Positions 46,966 through 55,893 of a stretch of DNA of 64,000 nucleotides are shown in pieces. The notes beneath the pieces are model-generated. The model was not told the DNA's origin. It did no database searches and was given only the letters and a program-made list of their open reading frames with translations. Position 1 is the stretch's first letter; the number at the start of each line of letters is the position of its first letter. The stretch lies in assembly GCF_039822205.1 (NCBI RefSeq), contig NZ_JBAGBW010000003.1:47983-111982 (forward strand), read 5' to 3'. The DNA is from Thermodesulfobium sp. 4217-1. GTDB taxonomy: Bacteria > Thermodesulfobiota > Thermodesulfobiia > Thermodesulfobiales > Thermodesulfobiaceae. The translations under genes and the position numbers were made by a program.

Positions 46966-48403
46966 AAAATTTACAATTGGCCAACTAATTAAGGGTTATA
47001 AAAATAAGAGTGTTAGCCCAAGAGAAGTATTAGATTATGTTTTCAGTAATATAAAACTTTATGAACCAAAGATAAATTCTTTTGTTACTTTAATGGAAGA
47101 ATATGCTTACAAAAGCGTTGAATCCCTGAGCTTTGACGAAATTGATTCAAAACCTTTATGGGGAGTGCCAGTGGCAATAAAGGATAATATGTGTGTCAAT
47201 GGTTTCAAAACCACTTGCAGCTCTAAAATTCTTGAACCTTTTACTCCGATATATACCGCTACGGCTGTCCAAAGGTTGATTGATGCAGGTGCAATTGTTG
47301 TTGGAAAAACCAACCTAGATGAATTTGCTATGGGTTCTTCCACTGAAAATTCCGCATTCTTCACTACCTCAAACCCATGGGACATAGATAGGGTTCCTGG
47401 AGGAAGCTCAGGAGGATCGGCATCTGCTGTTGCAGCGAGATTTGTCCCGCTTGCTACAGGTTCAGATACTGGTGGCTCTATAAGACAGCCTGCCTCTTTT
47501 TGTGGTGTAGTAGGATTTAAGCCAACTTATGGCACTGTATCAAGATATGGTTTAGTGGCTTTTGCATCATCTCTTGATCAGATAGGACCTTTTGCTACAA
47601 AAGTGAAGGATGTAGAGGCTGCTTTTTCTGTGATTAGCGGAAAAGACGAAATGGATTCCACTTCTCATCCTTACGTATTTTCTCCGGTAGATAAGAATAT
47701 AAAAGAATATAAGATAGGTATTGTCAAAGAACTTTATGAAACAGAGGGGTTTGATTCTGAAGTTTTGGATTCTTTGAACAACGTTATAAGACTTCTTAAA
47801 TCAGAGGGCTGCAAAGTTGATTTTTGTTCTCTTCCGCATCTACAGTACTCACTGCCAGTTTACTACCTAGTAGCCACTTCTGAGGCTAGCTCAAACCTTG
47901 CAAGATTTGATGGTGTGAGATATGGACTGAGGGTGGAAGGCAAGGATATTATTGAGACCTTCCTTCAAACAAGAGGGCGTGGTTTTGGTAGTGAGGTAAA
48001 AAGAAGAATAATGTTGGGAACCTATGCTCTTTCGAGCGGCTATTACGATGCATACTATTTAAAGGCATCAAAAGTTAGAACTCTTATAGTCAATGATTTT
48101 GAGAAAGCCTTTGGAGAGTATGACTGCTTAATATGTCCAACTTCCCCGACAACTGCTTTTAAAAAAGGTGATAAGACGAACGATCCACTTTCAATGTATT
48201 TATCTGATATAGCTACCATCCCCGTAAACCTTGCAGGGCTCCCTGGAATTTCTATTCCAGTTGGTCTTGATAAAAAAGGTCTTCCTATCGGATTGCAAAT
48301 TATTGGTAAACCCTTTAACGATAACGATGTTCTAAATTTTGCAAGTAAGATTGAATCAATTATAAATTTTGAGGCTGAGCCTTCTCTATTGGGAGGTAGA
48401 TAG
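46955..48403 (+). CDS. gatA: Asp-tRNA(Asn)/Glu-tRNA(Gln) amidotransferase subunit A
   Basis: Amidase-signature glutaminase, 482 residues. Catalytic Lys in VPVAIKDNM, Ser-cis-Ser-Lys region GGSSGGSASAVAARF and SDTGGSIRQPASFCG. ATG at 46955 with SD GGAGG; upstream in-frame TTG lacks support. Supplies ammonia for GatB. Confidence 0.96.
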   Translation: METKKFTIGQLIKGYKNKSVSPREVLDYVFSNIKLYEPKINSFVTLMEEYAYKSVESLSFDEIDSKPLWGVPVAIKDNMCVNGFKTTCSSKILEPFTPIYTATAVQRLIDAGAIVVGKTNLDEFAMGSSTENSAFFTTSNPWDIDRVPGGSSGGSASAVAARFVPLATGSDTGGSIRQPASFCGVVGFKPTYGTVSRYGLVAFASSLDQIGPFATKVKDVEAAFSVISGKDEMDSTSHPYVFSPVDKNIKEYKIGIVKELYETEGFDSEVLDSLNNVIRLLKSEGCKVDFCSLPHLQYSLPVYYLVATSEASSNLARFDGVRYGLRVEGKDIIETFLQTRGRGFGSEVKRRIMLGTYALSSGYYDAYYLKASKVRTLIVNDFEKAFGEYDCLICPTSPTTAFKKGDKTNDPLSMYLSDIATIPVNLAGLPGISIPVGLDKKGLPIGLQIIGKPFNDNDVLNFASKIESIINFEAEPSLLGGR

Positions 48404-48407
48404 ATTT

Positions 48408-49859
48408 ATGAATAATAATGTCGTAATTGGTTTGGAGATTCATGCTCAATTGAAAACAAACACAAAGATGTTTTGTGGCTGTAGGACATCTTTTGGCGAT
48501 AAACCAAATTCTAACGTGTGCCCTGTATGTATGGCTCTGCCTGGCTCTCTTCCTGTCTCCAACAAGAAGGCAGTTACATATACCGTTATGAGTGGTTTAG
48601 CTCTTAATTGTACAATTTCTAGATATTCCAAATTTGATAGAAAACAATATTTTTATCCCGATATGCCCAAAAATTATCAGATTTCACAATATGATTTGCC
48701 CTTTTGCAGGAATGGATATCTTGAATTTTTCTGTGATGATGAGCTTAGAAAGGTAAGAATTCATAGAATCCATCTTGAAGAAGATACTGGAAAACTAATA
48801 CACACAGGCGATATAATGGAATCAGAGCAGAGCATGGTGGACTATAACAGAGCTGGTACACCTCTGATGGAGATCGTTACTGAGCCTGATATTTCGTCTC
48901 CAAAAGAGGCTAGACTTTTTATGTTCGAGCTCAGGAATCTCTTGAGGTACCTTGACGTTTCAGATGGAAATATGGAAGAAGGATCTATGCGCTGTGACGC
49001 AAATATATCCCTAAAAAATCCTGATGGTACTCTTGGAACTAAAGTCGAAATTAAAAATATGAACTCTTTGAAATCTCTTGAAAAGGCATTAGAATTTGAA
49101 ATTAACAGGCAGTCACATGTTATAAGTTCTGGTGGAATTATAATTCAAGAGACAAGACATTTTGATGAACGTGATAGTACAACTCATTCTCTGAGAACGA
49201 AAGAGGAAGCTCACGATTATAGATATTTTCCTGAACCAGATCTCTTGCCTGTAGTTATTACCGATGAAGAAGTTATGAGCATATCGTGCAACTTGCCCGA
49301 ACTTCCATTGAAAAAATATTTTAGGTTTATTGAAGAGTTAGGTATTGGTAAAAATGATGCCTCCACACTTATTTTTGATTTGAAATTAGCCAACTTTTTT
49401 GATGAGTGTGTGAAATGTAAGTGCTCCCCTAAAGAGGCTGTAAAGTGGATACTGGGTGACTTAACTTATTTTTGGAACGAGAAAAAAATAGAACCTGATA
49501 GTAATGTTTTTACCCCGCTCTATCTAAAAGAAATTCTCGATCTTATTGATGAGAAAATAATAAGCATTAGACAAGCGAAGGAAGTTGTTGAAAAGGTTTT
49601 CGAAATGATTGAGTCTCCAAGAAATATTATTGAAAAGCTTGGGATTAAACAGATTTCTGATGAGGGATTCTTGATCGATACTGCTAAAAGGATCGTAGAA
49701 GAAAATCCAAAAGCTGTCCAAGACTTTCTTAAGGGAAAAAAGAATGCAGTAGGATTTCTTGTCGGTCAACTGATGAGGGAGACTAAGGGTAAGGCTTCTC
49801 CAGAGATGTCTAATAAAATAATTAATGAAATTTTGAATGAGTTAAGCCCCAAGGAATAG
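48408..49859 (+). CDS. gatB: Asp-tRNA(Asn)/Glu-tRNA(Gln) amidotransferase subunit B
   Basis: 483-residue kinase/transamidase subunit. GLEIHAQLKTNTKMFC, zinc Cys motif MFCGC with CPVCM, RIHLEEDTGKL, VDYNRAGTPL and the C-terminal YqeY-like tail. ATG at 48408 with SD GGGAGGT. Presence of gatCAB implies indirect Gln-tRNA and/or Asn-tRNA synthesis. Confidence 0.96.
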   Translation: MNNNVVIGLEIHAQLKTNTKMFCGCRTSFGDKPNSNVCPVCMALPGSLPVSNKKAVTYTVMSGLALNCTISRYSKFDRKQYFYPDMPKNYQISQYDLPFCRNGYLEFFCDDELRKVRIHRIHLEEDTGKLIHTGDIMESEQSMVDYNRAGTPLMEIVTEPDISSPKEARLFMFELRNLLRYLDVSDGNMEEGSMRCDANISLKNPDGTLGTKVEIKNMNSLKSLEKALEFEINRQSHVISSGGIIIQETRHFDERDSTTHSLRTKEEAHDYRYFPEPDLLPVVITDEEVMSISCNLPELPLKKYFRFIEELGIGKNDASTLIFDLKLANFFDECVKCKCSPKEAVKWILGDLTYFWNEKKIEPDSNVFTPLYLKEILDLIDEKIISIRQAKEVVEKVFEMIESPRNIIEKLGIKQISDEGFLIDTAKRIVEENPKAVQDFLKGKKNAVGFLVGQLMRETKGKASPEMSNKIINEILNELSPKE

Positions 49860-49897
49860 TAGATTTATTTTGTATTATTATAAAGGAGGATCATAAA

Positions 49898-50503
49898 GTG
49901 TCTTACAAAAAAATTGTTCTAATGTTTGTATGCATTACTATATTTTTTTGCGGGAGATCCTTTGCAAATTGGGGGGATAGGACACACGAATATATTCTTG
50001 AGACTATAAATAATAGCGGTCTTTACAAAAGCTCACTTGAATATTCTAGTTCTTTTAAAGACAACAGCGATAACGTGTTAAAAATCAATCTAAGATCGGC
50101 TGCTCTTAGCTTAGATGAATCGTTGATTGAGAGAACCTTAGAATCGACTCCAGTCTCTTTAATGAATTCAAGAGAATATTTTCTTGCTGAGGGAATAAAG
50201 TATTACTTGCAAGGCAATTGGGCCCAAAGCATTGGCGCACTGAGTATTTGTATTGATAAAGATCCCCTTGATATTTATAGTTGGTATTATATGGCTAAAG
50301 ATTATGAATTGAGAAATGATTATAATAGCGCTAATTATGCTTATCAAAAGGCACTGTCAATAGATCCAAATAGCGTTGGTGTTTTGAAGAGCTATGCGAG
50401 ATTCTTGAATCTAGCTGGTTTAACTGATCAATATAAAGTTGTTAAAAATCACATTAAAGATATTTATTCGAGAGATAGCAATCTTGAGATATTTGGGAAT
50501 TGA
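49898..50503 (+). CDS. Secreted TPR-repeat protein
   Basis: 201 residues. N-terminal signal sequence (KKIVLMFVCITIFFCG, cleavage probably after SFA). The second half has tetratricopeptide-like helices: YFLAEGIKYYLQGNWAQSIGALSICIDKDP and YYMAKDYELRNDYNSANYAYQKALSIDPNS. Probably a periplasmic or surface protein-interaction adaptor; no partner recognised. GTG start with strong AAAGGAGG. Overlaps ruvX by 20 bases. Confidence 0.75.
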   Translation: MSYKKIVLMFVCITIFFCGRSFANWGDRTHEYILETINNSGLYKSSLEYSSSFKDNSDNVLKINLRSAALSLDESLIERTLESTPVSLMNSREYFLAEGIKYYLQGNWAQSIGALSICIDKDPLDIYSWYYMAKDYELRNDYNSANYAYQKALSIDPNSVGVLKSYARFLNLAGLTDQYKVVKNHIKDIYSRDSNLEIFGN

Positions 50504-50900
50504 TTGGGGAGTTAGCCATCTGGGATTAAGCATAAGCGATCCTGATGAAAAGATTGTTTTTCCAATGGGTTCAATTACAAGAAACACCTGGAAGGAAGAC
50601 TTAATTAAAATTAAAAAAATAATAGAAGAAAAAGGCATACAGGCAATAGTTCTTGGAGACCCTATAAGGACAGATGTAGCTTCTGCTTCATCTAAGTCAA
50701 TTCTTAAGGTTAAGAGAAAATTGGAAACTTTGGGAGTTGGCGTTTTCCTCTTTGACGAAAGATATTCTTCTAAGGAGGCACTAAAACTTCAGGAGATTCT
50801 TGGCAACAAAGATAAAAATAAAGTTCATGAGATTGCTAGTTCGATTATTTTGAAGTCATATCTGGAACACAAAGCAAATGTTGCAAAGAACTTGGGTTAA
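50484..50900 (+). CDS. ruvX: Putative pre-16S rRNA nuclease YqgF/RuvX
   Basis: 138 residues, standard YqgF length, from TTG at 50484 inside the TPR gene. LGIDWGVSHLGLSISDP (first Asp), IVLGDP and FDERYSS (second acidic motif) are conserved. The third acidic position, normally Asp in (V/I)DxxAA, is His here (VHEIASSIIL), so the metal site may be altered or use the neighbouring Glu. The divergent paralogue at 10327-10725 keeps that Asp. Confidence 0.82.
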   Translation: MRYLGIDWGVSHLGLSISDPDEKIVFPMGSITRNTWKEDLIKIKKIIEEKGIQAIVLGDPIRTDVASASSKSILKVKRKLETLGVGVFLFDERYSSKEALKLQEILGNKDKNKVHEIASSIILKSYLEHKANVAKNLG

Positions 50901-50913
50901 ATTAATATAGTCT

Positions 50914-51108
50914 ATGGATTTTTTAAAATCTATATCCTTCTTGCCTGAAAAGTGTAATATGTGTGGTAGGTGTTCTTTAGAGTGTCCTAGGGGTGTAATC
51001 TATCTCAATGGTTTTTTTAGGCCAATATTTGTTGACCTGTCAAGGTGCGATGCTTGTAAAAAATGCGAAAAAGTATGTAAAAATAATGCGATTGAGGTTT
51101 TATCTTAG
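50914..51108 (+). CDS. 2[4Fe-4S] ferredoxin
   Basis: 64 residues with two clusters: C-x2-C-x2-C-x3-CP (CNMCGRCSLECP) and C-x2-C-x2-C-x3-C (CDACKKCEKVC). Small cytoplasmic electron carrier. Its stop overlaps the GTG start of the CbiA-like gene, implying they work together or are simply co-transcribed. No clear SD before the ATG. Confidence 0.85.
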   Translation: MDFLKSISFLPEKCNMCGRCSLECPRGVIYLNGFFRPIFVDLSRCDACKKCEKVCKNNAIEVLS

Positions 51109-52490
51109 TGAAGAAAAATTTTAAAAAAATTTTAATTTCCGCTCCATTTGGCCGATCTGGCAAAACATCCTTTTCAATAGGACTAACTCGTGCGCTTTCA
51201 AGAAAAGGATACACAGTTCAAACTTTTAAAAAAGGGCCTGATTTTATAGATCCTAGCTGGCTTTCTATGTCTTCGGGAAGATCATGCAGAAATTTAGATT
51301 TATTTATGATGGATAAAGAAACAATTTTAGATTCTTTCATCAGAAACTCTTCTGATGCAGATATTTCAATAATAGAGGGGGCAATGGGACTCTATGACGG
51401 AATTGACTATTTGGGTACGGGTTCAACTGCTGAAATTGCAAAAATAATTGATAGTCCTATTCTCTTTGTTATGCCTGTTCAGAGAATAACAAGAAGTTGT
51501 GCCGCACTTATAAAGGGCTATGTCGAATTCGATAAAGAAATAGATATAAAGGGCGTAATACTAAATAAAGTTGCAAGAGACAGGCAGAAAAACTTAATTA
51601 TCAATGCATTGGAACACTATAATTTACCAGATGTCTTAGCCTCTTTCCCTAAGGATGACAAACGATTGTCCATTCCAGATAGACATTTAGGGCTAATACC
51701 TGCTAAAGAAAGATTGGAACTAAATTCTGTAATTGACAGATTTGCTGATGCTGTAGATGAACATATGAATTGGGATTTGTTTTTCGATATAGCCAAAGAT
51801 CCTGTAGAACCAATCAGTAAGCTTATTGATAATCTAACTGGATACGATCTTTTGTCTGACGTTAAGATTGGTATTTTACAGGATATATCTTTTTCATTTT
51901 ATTACCCTGAAGTATTTGATTTTTTGAAAATGTCAGGTGCAAAAGTAGAAATCATAAATTCTTTAACGGATAAGCGTCTTCCAGATATAGATGTGCTTTA
52001 TATTGGCGGAGGGTTTCCTGAAGTTTTTGCTAAAGAGCTTGAGGGAAATGATTCGCTAAGGAGATCTATTAAGGATTTTGGCGAGAACAATAATCCAATT
52101 TATGCTGAATGCGGCGGGTTAATGTATTTATCTGATTTTATTGAAAACGACGGTAATAAATATAATATGGTTGGGCTCTTGCCATTTGGCATTCATATGG
52201 ATAAAAAACCTGTGGGACATGGTTATGAAGAGGTTGAGGTATTTGAAGAGAATCCATTTTTCCCAAAAAGGACAAGGATTAGAGGACATGAATTTCACCA
52301 TAGCAGCGTATCTATGAATAGAAGTGAAGATATTAAATTTTCTATGAAAGTTCTTAGGGGAAATGGCATAATGAATAAACTCGATGGCGTGGTGTATAAA
52401 AGGGTTATGGCATCATATCTTCACATTCATCCATTAGGTTTTAAAGATTTTATAGCCGATTTGCTAAAGTCTGCATGTATTTCTAAGTAG
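51108..52490 (+). CDS. Cobyrinate a,c-diamide synthase family amidotransferase (CbiA/CobB or DsrN)
   Basis: 460 residues. N-terminal P-loop-like ATP domain (SAPFGRSGKTSFSIGL, KKGPDFIDP) and C-terminal class I glutaminase (GGGFPEVF, nucleophile YAECGGLMYL, His in YLHIHPLG). CbiA amidates cobyrinic acid; the homologue DsrN amidates siroheme to siroamide for dissimilatory sulfite reductase. The isolated locus beside a ferredoxin, with no other cobalamin gene, leaves both open; in a sulfate reducer DsrN is attractive. GTG start. Confidence 0.85.
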   Translation: MKKNFKKILISAPFGRSGKTSFSIGLTRALSRKGYTVQTFKKGPDFIDPSWLSMSSGRSCRNLDLFMMDKETILDSFIRNSSDADISIIEGAMGLYDGIDYLGTGSTAEIAKIIDSPILFVMPVQRITRSCAALIKGYVEFDKEIDIKGVILNKVARDRQKNLIINALEHYNLPDVLASFPKDDKRLSIPDRHLGLIPAKERLELNSVIDRFADAVDEHMNWDLFFDIAKDPVEPISKLIDNLTGYDLLSDVKIGILQDISFSFYYPEVFDFLKMSGAKVEIINSLTDKRLPDIDVLYIGGGFPEVFAKELEGNDSLRRSIKDFGENNNPIYAECGGLMYLSDFIENDGNKYNMVGLLPFGIHMDKKPVGHGYEEVEVFEENPFFPKRTRIRGHEFHHSSVSMNRSEDIKFSMKVLRGNGIMNKLDGVVYKRVMASYLHIHPLGFKDFIADLLKSACISK

Positions 52491-52573
52491 AGCAAGACGA
52501 TTGACTTTTCTTGTTTTTAAGATATTAAATTTAGTGTATAATATTATATGATTTTTTTTGGAGGTGGAGGGTC

Positions 52574-52885
52574 TTGGACCGCAAAGAACATTTTGTAAAG
52601 ACAGGAAGAAAGCTTATGCTACCTGCATCGTTTGTGTATATTGTGTTTTTTCTATTTAGTTTATTTTTTGCTATGAGAAGGTTTGATTCTTTTGGTTGGG
52701 GGACTTTAAGCTGTGTTTTTTGGATTTTGATTGTTTTATCAGTAGTTTTTACTAAAGATCTCTTCGTAAAATATTTTCTAGCTCTATTGGAGAAGGTTTC
52801 TTTTTCAATTGCCAGGCGCTTTAATTTGCTTGCTGGAGATATTAACTCAAACGAATATTGTGATTCGGAAGTTATCGAAAAGTAG
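52574..52885 (+). CDS. Hypothetical small membrane protein
   Basis: 103 residues with two or three hydrophobic segments (MLPASFVYIVFFLFSLFF; TLSCVFWILIVLSVVF) and an acidic, charged C-terminal tail. I do not recognise a family. TTG start with a strong SD TGGAGGTGGAGG. Upstream lies TATAAT at 52537-52542 and TTGACT at 52501-52506 (30-base spacing to that TATAAT, 18 to a TTAAAT), so a promoter of its own is likely. It abuts the convergent lysE-like gene. Confidence 0.6.
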   Translation: MDRKEHFVKTGRKLMLPASFVYIVFFLFSLFFAMRRFDSFGWGTLSCVFWILIVLSVVFTKDLFVKYFLALLEKVSFSIARRFNLLAGDINSNEYCDSEVIEK

Positions 52886-53503
52886 TTAGATTGATATCAG
52901 ACTAATTATTCCAAAGCCCAAAATTACCAGGGCTGAGAGCTTGTTTACAAGAACGAGATTATTTTGACTTAACTTTTCGCGCATTAAGTTTGTTGTTGAA
53001 CAAAGAATTATCCACCAAAAAGTTGAGCCTAAAAAAACTCCGATAGTTGGAAATATTGAATAGCTAAATTCTATATTGTTATTGAACAAACCGACCCCTG
53101 CAAAGATAGCCCCAAATGATAATATTGTCATTGGATTGATTACTGTTAAAAAAAGAGTTGATAAGTATGAGCTAATAAATCCTATGCGTGATTCTTTTTT
53201 TGAATCCTTTACTGGTATTGATTTAAAAATAGTATAACCAAGATAGATTAAAAATATCCCCCCTACTAAGTGAATAATATATTGACTGTCAAGGAGCCAT
53301 TTTGATATTTTTGAGATGCCAATTATCGCTAAAAAAGAATATGCACTGTCAGCAGTTGCAGCTCCCAATCCTGATATAAGACCATTTGAGAGCCCATTTG
53401 ATAAGGTTCTTTTTATGCAGAGTATGCTTATCGGTCCAATTGGGGCTGCAACTGAAATTCCTATAAAAAACCCTTTAGTTAAGAAAGACAGATTAGACAA
53501 CAT
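52886..53503 (-). CDS. LysE/RhtB-family amino-acid exporter
   Basis: 205 residues, six predicted membrane helices. The N-terminal family motif GISVAAPIGPISILCIKRTLSNGLSNG (in spaced form) is typical, as are GGIFLIYLGY and NPMTILSFGAIF. Exports an amino acid such as Arg, Lys, Thr or Leu. Overlaps the upstream lrp gene by 11 bases, so the regulator and exporter form one operon. Confidence 0.87.
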   Translation of the reverse strand: MLSNLSFLTKGFFIGISVAAPIGPISILCIKRTLSNGLSNGLISGLGAATADSAYSFLAIIGISKISKWLLDSQYIIHLVGGIFLIYLGYTIFKSIPVKDSKKESRIGFISSYLSTLFLTVINPMTILSFGAIFAGVGLFNNNIEFSYSIFPTIGVFLGSTFWWIILCSTTNLMREKLSQNNLVLVNKLSALVILGFGIISLISI

Positions 53504-53954
53504 TTACATTAACTGGAAGCGATGAGACTTCTTTTACGGTTGATAGAACTACCATTGTTTTTGTTTTTATACCAGCTATAGATTTAAGTTCGTTGCTGAT
53601 AATTTTTTCTAAATCATTTGTATTTGAACAGCGGATCTTAACCATGTAGTCAGCGTCTCCAGTAATATGATAACACTCTAAGATCTCTGGTATAGTTTTA
53701 GTTTTTTGTAAAAAGTAGGCTCTTCCTTCGGGATTTTCTATTGTGATAAATATCAAAGCTGTTAATCCCAATCCAACCATATTGGGATCGATTATTGCTG
53801 AATATCCCTTTATAACCCCTGAAATTTCCAATTTATGAACCCTCTCTGCTGCTGCGGGAGGTGACATATTTAACAAACTTCCTAACTGGGACCAGGATGA
53901 ACGGGCATTTGACATTAGCTCCCTTATAACTTTTAAATCAATGTTATCTAACAT
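53493..53954 (-). CDS. Lrp/AsnC-family transcription regulator
   Basis: 153 residues. N-terminal winged helix-turn-helix (LDNIDLKVIRELMSNARSS, SPPAAAERVHKLEISGVIKGY) and C-terminal RAM ligand domain (ITGDADYMVKIRC). Start ATG at 53954 with SD GAGG; two upstream in-frame Met codons would place the start inside the operator. Likely controls itself and the exporter in response to an amino acid. Confidence 0.9.
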   Translation of the reverse strand: MLDNIDLKVIRELMSNARSSWSQLGSLLNMSPPAAAERVHKLEISGVIKGYSAIIDPNMVGLGLTALIFITIENPEGRAYFLQKTKTIPEILECYHITGDADYMVKIRCSNTNDLEKIISNELKSIAGIKTKTMVVLSTVKEVSSLPVNVNVV

Positions 53955-53964
53955 AAAAAACCTC

Positions 53965-53987
53965 ATAATCATAAGTATTATGATTAT
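53965..53987. promoter_or_regulatory. Perfect inverted repeat, probable Lrp operator
   Basis: ATAATCATAA - GTA - TTATGATTAT: 10-base arms, 3-base centre. It lies 11 bases before the lrp start and covers the -10 region of the lrp promoter, a position suited to autorepression. Confidence 0.65.
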
Positions 53988-54014
53988 AATAGATTGTTTT
54001 TGAAACTATGTCAA
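53986..54014 (-). promoter_or_regulatory. lrp-lysE promoter
   Basis: Perfect TTGACA (minus strand, 54014-54009), 17-base spacer, TATTAT (53991-53986), merging into TATAAT (53988-53983). Overlaps the palindrome. Confidence 0.65.
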
Positions 54015-54033
54015 GGATACAGGTTAAATGGCG

Positions 54034-54507
54034 TTATGGTTTTCTTTTACATTTAGGGCACATAGACAAATGTTTTGGGATTGGTTTTCCCTCACCAAAC
54101 AATTTGTTTGCTATAAGCGTCATATCTGGTATAAAGGCGTCACATTTTGCGCACTTTATAAGGTTTATTTGATGATCGACCTTAAAATCATCGAGATTGG
54201 TGGTAACAAAATATGGGTTTGGCATGTGCTTTATTGCATTAGTAGGACAATAATCTATACACTGTCCACAACAGGTGCACTGATCTAAGTCCATATGATA
54301 GTTTATTTTGTCATCTATCTGTGATATTTTTATAACCTTTGCCGGGCAAAAGTACTGACATATACCGCATGCAATACATCTGGTGGGATCGTGTTCTGGA
54401 TAGCCGTGAAATCCCTTTGGATGCTTTGGCAAGTTAACACTCGATATATCTTCTGTTATGGGTGGCTTAAAAATATTCTCAATTAAGATTCTTATCAGTG
54501 GAAGCAT
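54034..54507 (-). CDS. Hydrogenase NuoI/HyfH-like ferredoxin subunit
   Basis: 157 residues with two [4Fe-4S] motifs (CIACGICQYFCP, CTCCGQCIDYCP), as in complex I NuoI and group 4 hydrogenases, conducting electrons to the small subunit. A C-terminal extension has CAKC and, 30 residues on, CPKC: a probable zinc or rubredoxin-like site, also seen in HycF/HyfH. Last gene of the operon; ATG with SD GGAGAC. Confidence 0.85.
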   Translation of the reverse strand: MLPLIRILIENIFKPPITEDISSVNLPKHPKGFHGYPEHDPTRCIACGICQYFCPAKVIKISQIDDKINYHMDLDQCTCCGQCIDYCPTNAIKHMPNPYFVTTNLDDFKVDHQINLIKCAKCDAFIPDMTLIANKLFGEGKPIPKHLSMCPKCKRKP

Positions 54508-54531
54508 GGCGTCTCCTTTCTAATATACAAT

Positions 54532-55473
54532 TTAAACATGTGTGAAAAATGCTAATAAAAGCCCTAATATAGAAATTGGCCAGGTAAATTTTACAAATAT
54601 ATTAATTGCCTGATTAAGCTCAATTCTTGCTGTTGCGGCTTCTAATAATGAGAGCAGCGATGCGAATACAAAGCATATTAATATTATTGAGATTAATATA
54701 AGATTTGTTGGTATGATGAATATTGGTAAAAATAGATAAGAAAATAAAAATCCCAAAATAACCCACTCCATAAAATGCGAGATTTCAAAAAGCGCAAGGG
54801 CAGGCCCGCTTGCCTCTACCGTAGGTCCCTCCAATATTTCTTGTTCAGCATTTGGTATTGAAAAGGGATTAAGCTTTAGCTTCGCAAGTGAACACAAAAT
54901 AAATATCGGAATAAATATGATTTTTAAAAAGATTGATGTGGTATTAAAACCCTTTGCAGCAAGGTCAAATAAATTAAAAGTTGGGGATCCGTTTACGCTA
55001 AAAGCTAGTGCCGTAATGATCAATATCATTGGCACGTTGTATGCAAAAAGAAGTTGGGCCTTTCTTGATGCTCCTATTTGACCAAATATAGAGTTCGTAA
55101 AGTATCCAAATAAAAGATAACAAATAGTAGGCACTTCAGAGAGATAAAATATTACTATAAGATCGAATGGTATTTTGTGTGAGTTAAACTTGACAAATGG
55201 TAATGGAATAGGAAAAAGAGAGAGAGCAATTGATATGGACACTACGCCTATAATTGGGGTTATAAAATACAGAACCCATGGCATATTTTCTGGGATTAAG
55301 GTTTCTTTGCTAAATAACTTTATAATATCGTAGAAGCCTTGTGTCAGTGGAGGACCAATTCTAAGCTGCATTTTTGCCTTTAACTTTCTTCTAAATGAGT
55401 CCATAAGACCTCCAAGCAAGAATGAAAAGAGAAAACCGGGAAAAATTAAAATTGAAAGTATATATGAAATCAT
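54532..55473 (-). CDS. Hydrogenase NuoH/HyfC-like membrane subunit
   Basis: 313 residues, about eight helices. RIGPPLTQGFYDIIKLFSKE and the NAEQEILEGPTVEASGP segment match NuoH/HycD, the subunit that links the hydrophilic arm to the proton pumps. Overlaps the small-subunit gene by 4 bases; SD AAGGAGGG. Confidence 0.92.
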   Translation of the reverse strand: MISYILSILIFPGFLFSFLLGGLMDSFRRKLKAKMQLRIGPPLTQGFYDIIKLFSKETLIPENMPWVLYFITPIIGVVSISIALSLFPIPLPFVKFNSHKIPFDLIVIFYLSEVPTICYLLFGYFTNSIFGQIGASRKAQLLFAYNVPMILIITALAFSVNGSPTFNLFDLAAKGFNTTSIFLKIIFIPIFILCSLAKLKLNPFSIPNAEQEILEGPTVEASGPALALFEISHFMEWVILGFLFSYLFLPIFIIPTNLILISIILICFVFASLLSLLEAATARIELNQAINIFVKFTWPISILGLLLAFFTHV

Positions 55474-55892
55474 CTTCCCTCCTTAAAAACCTCTATGGCT
55501 TTTTGTAATCCCAAAAATATATTCTTAGGATGAGCAGAGCATCCTCCGACATAAGCGGTTACAGGAATTAAATTATGGGCAGGACCTACAATGCTATATC
55601 CATCTGTAAATACCCCAGAACTTATAGAACACGCGCCAATGCACACAATTACCTTTGGGTTTGGCAGCATATCGTATATTCTTAAAAGAGGTTCCTTAGA
55701 TCTTGCTGTTACAGGGCCAGTGACCAGACATATATCTGCATGCTTTGGGCTGCCAACTAATTTGCAGCCCAGTCTCTCTACATCGTATCTTGATGCAAGA
55801 AGAGCTACAATTTCTATGTCGCAGCCATTGCAAGAACCTGTATTCAAATGAAACAACCAGGGTGATTTACTTCTTCCAATCTTAAAAATCAT
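55470..55892 (-). CDS. [NiFe] hydrogenase small subunit (NuoB-like)
   Basis: 140 residues. Proximal [4Fe-4S] ligands: NTGSCNGCDIE (two Cys), CIGACSISSG and VGGCSAHP. Carries electrons between the NiFe site and the ferredoxin subunits. One base separates it from the antiporter-like gene upstream. Short single-cluster type as in energy-converting hydrogenases. Confidence 0.93.
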   Translation of the reverse strand: MIFKIGRSKSPWLFHLNTGSCNGCDIEIVALLASRYDVERLGCKLVGSPKHADICLVTGPVTARSKEPLLRIYDMLPNPKVIVCIGACSISSGVFTDGYSIVGPAHNLIPVTAYVGGCSAHPKNIFLGLQKAIEVFKEGR

Positions 55893-55893
55893 T

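Noticed and set aside
52493-52518. Terminator after the CbiA-like gene (CAAGA/TCTTG followed by T run)
   Set aside because: Only 5 A/T-rich pairs with an 11-base loop; too weak to call.
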